Below, piece after piece: positions 34,962-40,505 of a stretch of DNA of 40,505 nucleotides. A program made the translations under genes and the position numbers. The notes under the pieces were generated by a model, which saw only the letters and a program-made list of their open reading frames with translations, searched no databases and had not been told where the DNA came from. Numbering within the stretch: the stretch's first letter is position 1; the number at the start of each line of letters is the position of its first letter. This stretch comes from Hyphomonadaceae bacterium (GTDB lineage Bacteria; Pseudomonadota; Alphaproteobacteria; Caulobacterales; Aquidulcibacteraceae): positions 1 to 40,505 of the forward strand of contig JAKFWO010000012.1 of NCBI GenBank assembly GCA_021731815.1, read 5' to 3'.

Positions 34962-35311
34962 GGGGCGGCGAAGCGGGTGAGCAGAGCAAACAATTCATCC
35001 TCGGAAGCCGCCCATTGCCCGCGCGCTTTCATCTCTGTGGCCAGCGCCAGGGCCATGCGGAAATAGGCCTTGTCCTCGATCACCACCCCAATCTTGGCAA
35101 GGGATACCACGACATCACGCGCGGCCTCCGCATTCGTCCGGTCCTTTTCATAGAGCGCGCGGGCGAGCCCGAGGCCCTCCTCAAACACTGCCAGCGCGCC
35201 GGGAAGATCATTGCGGCGGAGGCGGATATCGCCCAATTCGTTCAAAGCGACGGTGCGCTCGCGGTCGTCACGCGCGACCGCAGCGGCCCGCCTGGCGGAT
35301 GTCGGCCGCAT
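34958..35311 (-). CDS. TPR-like protein, C-terminal part
   Basis: The 117-residue frame contains a tetratricopeptide-like helix pair (ERTVALNELGDIRLRRNDLPGALAVFEEGLGLARALYEKD) followed by a second (NAEAARDVVVSLAKIGVVIEDKAYFRMALALATEMKARG). It overlaps the end of the upstream signal-peptide gene by 44 bases in another frame. Removing one G near 35294 would fuse the two as ...AADIRQAAAVARDDRERTV..., so one broken gene is likely. A separate start is also possible: ATG 35311 has AAGGA a few bases upstream. It ends in an ATGA overlap with the TIR gene. In relatives, as I recall, similar TPR segments are joined to TIR domains in one protein. Confidence 0.65.
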   Translation of the reverse strand: MRPTSARRAAAVARDDRERTVALNELGDIRLRRNDLPGALAVFEEGLGLARALYEKDRTNAEAARDVVVSLAKIGVVIEDKAYFRMALALATEMKARGQWAASEDELFALLTRFAAP

Positions 35312-35552
35312 TTTCCTTTTTCAGCGCATCGACCACCGCCGCCATGTAATAGATGGCCGCGCTGACTTCGGCGGCGGCGTCGACCGACAGCGCCGGTCGC
35401 GCGACGGCCGTCCCCGTCTGGGCGAAGGCCGGCGGGCTGACGGCTCCCATCGCGAGTCCCGTCGCGACGACAAGCGCCAGCCCGGCCCCGATGGCCGTGG
35501 TCCCGGACCTTTTTTTCGTCAGGTTCCTCGGCTTCGATTTCTGTCCGGTCAC
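35268..35552 (-). CDS. Exported N-terminal part of the TPR-like protein
   Basis: From GTG 35552, with GGGAGGGG as ribosome-binding site, this frame encodes VTGQKSKPRNLTKKRSG, a hydrophobic segment (TTAIGAGLALVVATGLAMGAV) and a likely cleavage site after AFA, then a short mature part (ARPALSVDAAAEVSAAIYYMAAVVDALKKENAADIRQ). It then runs into a stop 44 bases past the start of the TPR frame. Read with one base less, the mature part joins the TPR segment, giving about 198 residues exported to the periplasm. An earlier GTG (35621) lacks a ribosome-binding site. It leads the TPR-TIR unit. Confidence 0.6.
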   Translation of the reverse strand: MTGQKSKPRNLTKKRSGTTAIGAGLALVVATGLAMGAVSPPAFAQTGTAVARPALSVDAAAEVSAAIYYMAAVVDALKKENAADIRQAGRCGRA

Positions 35553-35605
35553 GCGCCCCTCCCGGCCCGGTCGCACATTTGTCGATACTCTATATGTTTG
35601 AATCT

Positions 35606-35654
35606 GCGCATTTTCCGGCACGAAACCGCGACTACACCTTTGTTGAAAATGCGC
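35606..35654. promoter_or_regulatory. 10-bp perfect inverted repeat between divergent TPR/TIR and flgI genes
   Basis: GCGCATTTTC (35606-35615) and GAAAATGCGC (35645-35654) are perfect inverted repeats separated by 29 bases, about 55 bp upstream of the TPR gene start and 200 bp upstream of flgI. The arrangement suits two half-sites of a dimeric regulator or a long stem. No sigma-54 promoter with correct spacing was found here. Confidence 0.4.
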
Positions 35655-35855
35655 TACCGCTTGCGTTCCCCCGCCACCCGGCCGGAATGCAGCTCCGAGC
35701 CTCGCGCCGGATTACGGCGATTTTATGTTCCGCAGCGTCAAAAATACAGCGGCGCGCGCGAAGCATTTCCGCCGCGTTTACCATTCGGCAAAGTCTTGCG
35801 GCCACAGTGAATGCCAGAGTTCCGGCGGAAATTTCCGCCATGTTCCGGGCCCTTC

Positions 35856-37070
35856 ATGCGCAGCGTTTCCGACCGCCTTGCGGAATCCAGACCCGGTTCG
35901 GGGACTGGCCCTGCTCCCGATCCGCTGCGGGGGGAGCATGCGCGCGCCTTTTTTCTCGCACTGGCCGGAATCACGCTGGCGCTCGGGGCGGGAACGGGGC
36001 TGATGGTGCCGACGGCGTTTGCCTCCTCGCGCATCAAGGACATCGCCGATATCGAGGGTGTGCGCGAAAACCAATTGGTCGGCTACGGACTGGTCGTCGG
36101 TCTTCAGGGCACGGGCGACAGCCTGCGCAATGCGCCTTTCACCCGCCAGAGCCTCGAATCCATGCTCGAACGGCTCGGCGTCAATGTCCGCAATGCCGGG
36201 ATCAACACCGCCAATGTCGCAGCCGTTACGGTCACCGCCAATCTGCCGGCCTTTTCGAGCCAGGGCTCGCGCATCGATGTCACAGTGTCGGCGCTCGGCG
36301 ATTCCCGCAGTCTGCAAGGCGGCCAATTATTGGTGACGCCGCTGATCGGGGCCGATGGCCAGGTCTATGCCGTCGCCCAGGGGCCAGTGGCGATCGCCGG
36401 CTTTTCGGCCGGCGGGCGGACGGGATCCTCGGTCACACGCGGCGTGCCGACCAATGGCCGCATTCCGTCGGGCGCGCTGGTCGAGCGCGAAATCCGCTTC
36501 GATTTTGCCCGGATGACCAATCTCCGGCTGTCGCTGCGCAATCCGGACCTGACCACCGCCCAGCGCATGGCCTCGAAGATCAACGCCTTTATCGGATCCC
36601 CCGTCGCCGAGGCCGCCAATCCCGGTGCGGTGCGCGTGACGCCCCCGCCGGAATATCCGGGCGGAGTGGTGCGTCTGCTCAGCGATATCGAAAATCTCCA
36701 GGTCGAGCCCGACCAACAGGCCCGCATCGTCATCGATGAGGTGTCCGGCATCATCGTGCTGGGCGAGAATGTCCGGGTGTCGAGCGTCGCACTCGCCCAG
36801 GGCGCGCTGACCATCGCGGTGAGTGAATCGACCGGCGTCTCCCAGCCCAATCCGCTGGCGGCGGGGCAAACCGTTCCGGTCGCCGAAACCGCGATCGCGG
36901 TGGATGAGGGCCAGGGCGGCCTCGCGCTGCTCGGCCAGGGCGGGGGCGTACCGCTGCGCGAGATCGTATCAGGTCTCAATGCGCTGGGTGTGAGCCCGCG
37001 CGATCTGATCGCGATTCTTCAGGCGCTCAAGGCGGCGGGCGCACTCCAGGCTGAAATCGAGGCATTCTGA
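35856..37070 (+). CDS. flgI: Flagellar P-ring protein FlgI
   Basis: FlgI forms the periplasmic P ring around the flagellar rod. After a long N-terminal hydrophilic stretch and a signal-like hydrophobic segment (FFLALAGITLALGAGTGLMVP...AFA), the mature protein begins SRIKDIADIEGVRENQLVGYGLVVGLQGTGDS, the unmistakable FlgI start, and continues with TRQSLESMLERLGVNV and AAVTVTANLPAF. The C-terminus (LNALGVSPRDLIAILQALKAAGALQAEIEAF) is typical. The start is uncertain: ATG 35856 gives an unusually long leader of about 45 residues before the hydrophobic segment, and ATG 35811 gives an even longer one. It overlaps flgJ by one base. Confidence 0.95.
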   Translation: MRSVSDRLAESRPGSGTGPAPDPLRGEHARAFFLALAGITLALGAGTGLMVPTAFASSRIKDIADIEGVRENQLVGYGLVVGLQGTGDSLRNAPFTRQSLESMLERLGVNVRNAGINTANVAAVTVTANLPAFSSQGSRIDVTVSALGDSRSLQGGQLLVTPLIGADGQVYAVAQGPVAIAGFSAGGRTGSSVTRGVPTNGRIPSGALVEREIRFDFARMTNLRLSLRNPDLTTAQRMASKINAFIGSPVAEAANPGAVRVTPPPEYPGGVVRLLSDIENLQVEPDQQARIVIDEVSGIIVLGENVRVSSVALAQGALTIAVSESTGVSQPNPLAAGQTVPVAETAIAVDEGQGGLALLGQGGGVPLREIVSGLNALGVSPRDLIAILQALKAAGALQAEIEAF

Positions 37071-37453
37071 TGACCGATTCCGCGGGGATTTCGTCCAATT
37101 TCGGAGTTCAGCAAGGGCTCGACGCCCTGCGTGCGCGCAATGGGGCCGCGCCTGTGCTGAGCCGTGCCCAACTCGACGCCGCCCCTGCCGCTGCCCGCAA
37201 GGCCGCGCAGGAATTCGAGGCGCAATTCCTCTCCCAATATCTCGGCACCATCTTCGACACCGTCAAATCAGCCGAGGGGTTTGACGGCGGGGCCGGCGAA
37301 CAGGCCTTCAAGCCGTTTCTGGTCGATGAATATGCCAAGGCCTTTGCGGCACGGGGCGGAGTGGGCGTGGCGGATGCGGTCCTGCGCGAAATCCTGCGCT
37401 ACCAGGCGCCAGCGCCCACGGCGCCGGGCAATCCTGCGGAGCCCAACCCATGA
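37070..37453 (+). CDS. flgJ: Rod-binding protein, FlgJ N-terminal domain only
   Basis: The 127-residue protein corresponds to the rod-binding domain of FlgJ (EFEAQFLSQYLGTIFDTVKSAEGFDGGAGEQAFKPFLVDEYAKAFAARGG), which helps rod assembly in the periplasm. The muramidase domain of enterobacterial FlgJ is absent, as is usual in Alphaproteobacteria, so a separate lytic enzyme must open the peptidoglycan. It overlaps flgI by one base and the next gene by four, so the three are co-translated. Confidence 0.93.
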   Translation: MTDSAGISSNFGVQQGLDALRARNGAAPVLSRAQLDAAPAAARKAAQEFEAQFLSQYLGTIFDTVKSAEGFDGGAGEQAFKPFLVDEYAKAFAARGGVGVADAVLREILRYQAPAPTAPGNPAEPNP

Positions 37454-37929
37454 CCCAGACGCGTCCCGGCATTCCGGACCGGGCCGAGGCCGATGAACGG
37501 TTCTCAGACCTCATCACGCTGACCCAAAGATTGACCGCGGTGCTCACCGAGCGCCAGGAAGCCCTTCGCAGCAATAATCCGTTGGCCAATCCCGCGGCCC
37601 ATGACGACATGTTGAAACTCGCCAATCTCTACCGCGCCGAGATCCAGCGTGTGCGCGCCGATCGTACGCTGGTCGCCGCCGTCGATCCGAAATTGCGCCA
37701 GACGCTGAAATCCGCCACCCGGGCCTTTGAGGCCACGCTCGGACTCTATCTTCAGGGGCTCGACGCCATCAGTGCCGTGACCGAGGGCCTTGTGCGCGCG
37801 ATCGGCGAAGAAGTGGCCGCCGCCCGCGCCGGCCCGGCCGGCTATGGCCCGCGCGGCCGGACGGGGGCTGCCCACACGCCCGCCCGAACGAATGCCCAGG
37901 CCGCCATCGCGCTCAACCAGAAGGCCTGA
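37450..37929 (+). CDS. Small flagellar protein, FlgN/FlbY-like
   Basis: The 159-residue protein is mainly helical (FSDLITLTQRLTAVLTERQEALRSNNPL, MLKLANLYRAEIQRVRADRTL, LRQTLKSATRAFEATLGLYLQGLDAI), like FlgN-type export chaperones for hook-associated proteins. In Caulobacter a gene called flbY has a comparable place near flgI and flgJ. The name is suggested by position and helix pattern only. The tail is rich in Ala/Gly/Arg. It overlaps flgJ by four bases and is convergent with the large gene to the right. Confidence 0.65.
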   Translation: MTQTRPGIPDRAEADERFSDLITLTQRLTAVLTERQEALRSNNPLANPAAHDDMLKLANLYRAEIQRVRADRTLVAAVDPKLRQTLKSATRAFEATLGLYLQGLDAISAVTEGLVRAIGEEVAAARAGPAGYGPRGRTGAAHTPARTNAQAAIALNQKA

Positions 37930-37963
37930 GGGAGCGGGAACCGGCGTTCGGCCCATTCCGTTA

Positions 37964-40505
37964 TCATGTCGAGATCGAGAGCAGCGGATTGGCATTACCC
38001 CCGCCTGCATTCTGGCCAGCCTGCAACCGCGCGAGGCCCGCGCGCAGATTGGAGAGCTGGGCGTTGAGAAATTCCGGCACGCGTCCATTGGCATTGCGCG
38101 AATTGCTGGCCGCGGGGGGCGGTGCATTGACCTCGCGAAACGCATTGCGCACGGCACTCTGGGCGGCGACCAGCACATTCACCGCCCGCTGGGCGCTGGC
38201 GCGGTCGTCGAGAGTGAGCGCTTCATCGAGTGACAGCTCGAGAAAACGCGGGGTCGGAGCATTGCGGTCGGTCGCAGGCCGCGTCGGCTCGGCAAAAACG
38301 ATGCCCCCACGCAGCCCGAGCGCCTTGAGCAGATCCTCGCCAGCCGGCCCCGCCGACAAGGTCAATTGCCGCCCCGGACGCGGCTCGAATACCAGCCGCC
38401 GCCCGACAAGGGTGTCGCCGGAAACCCGGTCGACCTGCGCATCCCCGCTGGCCAGCGCATCACGCGCCTCAAGGGTCGCCCGGCGCAATTCTACCCGCCC
38501 CTCGAGCCGCAGCGCCTGATTGATGCGAAAAGCGAGGCTGGTCAGCGTATCATTGCTGCGCAAGGTGATGCGCTGCGGTGGCGCAGTTCCGATCTGGAGC
38601 GTGAAGGAATCGCCGGCCCGGGCTGAACTGCGATCGCTGATGCGATCCGAATCCACGAATTGCACCGGTCCCGCAGGCAGGCCGAGCCGGTTGAGCGCGG
38701 TTTCGCCCCCGGGGCTCAGCGTCAGTGTGCCACCATTATCGGCGAAGGACCCCGGAATGGTCGTCACGCCATTGATCGCGCCGCTCAGCGCATCGACCCG
38801 TGCCAGAAAGGGATTGCGCGGGCCATCGATATTCGCGCCACCAAACGCGGCGTCGCTCGTGCCGCTTACGAAAAGCTCGCCATTGCGGAGTGCGAGGCCC
38901 CCGACCCGTTCATTCCCCGCCGCCGCCGCGCTGAGCGATTGCGCAAATTGCAGCGTGAAACCATTGGCATCGGGCGCGAGGCGGGCGACGAAGCCATCCC
39001 GCGCGCCGCCGCGATCGCCGGCCAGCACGCCCCCGAGCCCGTTGGCACCAACATCGCCCGCGATCACCACATTGCCGGAATCGAGCGCGAGCCCGGCGAT
39101 CCGCCCGCCATCCAGCGCCCCGAGATCGATACGGCGTTCGGATCCATCGGCAACAGCGCCCGCAATTTCCTGCACGATGCCGCGGCCACCGGAATTGAGC
39201 GCCAGCGTGATGCGCCCTGCGTCGTCCACCACGAGGGAATCCACCCGATCATTGCCCGGGCCCGTCAATTGCCGCAGAAATTGTTGCTGGCCATTGGCAT
39301 CGAGCTGCTCGACAAAGGCTTCCCGACCATCGGCCGTCTGACCATCGACAAGACTTGAAGCGCTCTCCCCGCCCAGCACGATCCCGCCATCCGGGCCGAA
39401 TGCTACCGCAGTGTAAAAATTGTCGCCAGCGCGCGTCTGCTGGCGGGTGAAGATTTCGCGGCCGCTGGCATCGAAACGCGCCACAAAGCCGTCGAGACCA
39501 CTATTGCGCGGCACGGGCGTGAGCGGGTCGAGCCGCCCGCGCAACGCGCCCGCCACCGCCACATTTCCACTGGCATCGACCGCGAGCGAAAAGCCCTGCC
39601 CCGCCGCACCCGCCCCCAGAGTGCGGCTGAACAGGATCCTGCCCGTTGAATCGATGCGCTGGAGAATGACATCGCGATCGCCTTTGAGCGCCTCGCCGCT
39701 GACGCTGCCGCTGGCTTCCGAGATGACGAAGAGCGAACCATCCGGCCCGAGCGCACTGGCGCGTGGGGTGATGGTTCCATCCTGCGCCACGAGCGTGGTG
39801 AGCGCATTGGCCGTGGGTGTGCCCGAAAGCCCCTCGACCCGGCTGACCTGCGCACCGCCGCCGGCAAGGGGATTGACCAGGAAGGCTGCCGCCCCGGTGG
39901 CTGGCGCAGAAAAGGACACATTTTCGAGCGCAATCCCTTCGATCCGGAAGCCAAAGCGTCCCGAATCCACGATTCCATTCGCATTTTCCGGCCCAAGGGC
40001 CACCACCGCGATGCGGGTCACCGCGCCGGCGGCCTCGAATTGCCCATTGATATAGGCCGCCACCGAATCGAGGCTGCGTGGCCCGCTGATTTCCGACAGG
40101 TCGAAATCGACAGTGCTGACAGTTTCCCCCACCTGCACCCGCGCCGAAAAGGCCAGCGCACCCTGAAAGGCCGGCACTTCCGCGCTGGTGGAATTAACGG
40201 CGACCGGTGCGCCGACATAATCGAAGCCGCCATTGGCAAAGAAGCGATCGCTGCGTTGGGTGGGCTCGATCGCGCCAGACACCGCAATGACGTCGCGAAA
40301 TTCCAGCTCCTCCACCAAACTGCGCAATTGGGCGAGCTGCTGTTGAAACAATGTATTGGCGCGGGTCCGGAGGGTGGGCGGGATCTCGCTGCGCTCGCCG
40401 CGCACCGGATCGCGGGTGGCGGCCACTGCCAATGCGCGCAAACTGTCGATCGCGCGAAATGTGGCAAAGAAGCGGGCATCGTCAGGCCCGGGTGCCCGGG
40501 CCTGA
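37964..40505 (-). CDS. FlaEY-like flagellar protein, 5' end cut by window edge
   Basis: The frame is open on the minus strand to the right end of the window without a stop, so the N-terminus lies outside; the visible part is about 846 residues. It begins with helices (FFATFRAIDSLRALAVAA, QQLAQLRSLVEELEF), followed by a flagellar-hook-like region, a long run of SBBP-type beta-propeller repeats (GPDGSLFVISEA, DASGNVAVAGALRG, GPDGGIVLGGES, DDAGRITLALNSGG), then a hook-IN-motif region (SFTLQIGTAPPQRITLRSNDTLTSLAFRINQAL) and a helical C-terminus. This layout fits the FlaEY proteins of Caulobacter relatives, which affect flagellin and filament assembly. It lies 34 bp from the end of the convergent flagellar operon. 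Confidence 0.8.
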   Translation of the reverse strand, partial: QARAPGPDDARFFATFRAIDSLRALAVAATRDPVRGERSEIPPTLRTRANTLFQQQLAQLRSLVEELEFRDVIAVSGAIEPTQRSDRFFANGGFDYVGAPVAVNSTSAEVPAFQGALAFSARVQVGETVSTVDFDLSEISGPRSLDSVAAYINGQFEAAGAVTRIAVVALGPENANGIVDSGRFGFRIEGIALENVSFSAPATGAAAFLVNPLAGGGAQVSRVEGLSGTPTANALTTLVAQDGTITPRASALGPDGSLFVISEASGSVSGEALKGDRDVILQRIDSTGRILFSRTLGAGAAGQGFSLAVDASGNVAVAGALRGRLDPLTPVPRNSGLDGFVARFDASGREIFTRQQTRAGDNFYTAVAFGPDGGIVLGGESASSLVDGQTADGREAFVEQLDANGQQQFLRQLTGPGNDRVDSLVVDDAGRITLALNSGGRGIVQEIAGAVADGSERRIDLGALDGGRIAGLALDSGNVVIAGDVGANGLGGVLAGDRGGARDGFVARLAPDANGFTLQFAQSLSAAAAGNERVGGLALRNGELFVSGTSDAAFGGANIDGPRNPFLARVDALSGAINGVTTIPGSFADNGGTLTLSPGGETALNRLGLPAGPVQFVDSDRISDRSSARAGDSFTLQIGTAPPQRITLRSNDTLTSLAFRINQALRLEGRVELRRATLEARDALASGDAQVDRVSGDTLVGRRLVFEPRPGRQLTLSAGPAGEDLLKALGLRGGIVFAEPTRPATDRNAPTPRFLELSLDEALTLDDRASAQRAVNVLVAAQSAVRNAFREVNAPPPAASNSRNANGRVPEFLNAQLSNLRAGLARLQAGQNAGGGNANPLLSIST

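Noticed and set aside
35616-35810. Sigma-54 promoter before flgI
   Set aside because: Two GG...GC pairs were seen (near 35617 and 35786), but both have nine instead of ten bases between them, so they do not fit -24/-12 spacing.

Overview
The window reads as a high-GC alphaproteobacterial chromosome, probably from the Caulobacterales/Maricaulales/Parvularculales side rather than the rhizobia. The evidence is the prfA-prmC-DUF4167 order, gltA-gltX next to comEC, an ArsR-methyltransferase fusion leading metF and a two-gene split metH, TonB-dependent nutrient uptake, and flagellar genes that include a Caulobacter-type FlaEY homologue. No tRNA, rRNA or CRISPR array was seen. The placement is inference from gene content.

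Layout. 1-2972 (minus): DUF4167 protein (cut by the left edge), prmC and prfA, with a nine-unit 16-bp tandem array between prmC and the DUF4167 gene. 2973-3943: a gene-poor stretch with four further short tandem repeats and two possible mini-genes. 3944-6825 (minus): gltA and gltX. 7042-9060 (plus): comEC. 9057-14737 (plus): a methionine operon (SahR-like ArsR-methyltransferase, metF, metH-N, metH-C) behind an apparently leaderless promoter with a perfect palindrome. 14769-23195 (minus): TonB receptor, sodium:solute symporter, murQ, GntR/UTRA regulator and S9 peptidase, which together look like a locus for scavenging N-acetylmuramic acid or muropeptides. 23200-24616: a decayed zone with an SMP-30-like gene fragment and an IS transposase remnant. 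24617-25999 (minus): family III CoA-transferase. 26370-28583 (plus): siderophore-type TonB receptor behind two Fur-like sites. 28791-29933: acyl-CoA dehydrogenase. 30116-32698: LuxR-type regulator with a degenerate receiver, and a secreted protein of unknown function. 32897-33904: MDR-family oxidoreductase behind a possible structured leader. 33861-35552 (minus): a membrane-anchored TIR protein coupled to a secreted TPR-like protein, with reading-frame breaks in both. 35856-40505: flgI, flgJ, a FlgN/FlbY-like gene and, convergent, a FlaEY-like protein cut by the right edge.

Most interesting parts: (i) the TIR/TPR pair, whose TIR gene has a G7 tract where one extra G would give a cleaner end; (ii) the murQ uptake locus with a candidate GntR operator at its promoter; (iii) the palindrome lying inside a leaderless promoter of the methionine operon; (iv) short (8-18 bp) tandem duplications at eight separate places, mostly intergenic. 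All functions are read from sequence motifs and family knowledge; no database search was possible.
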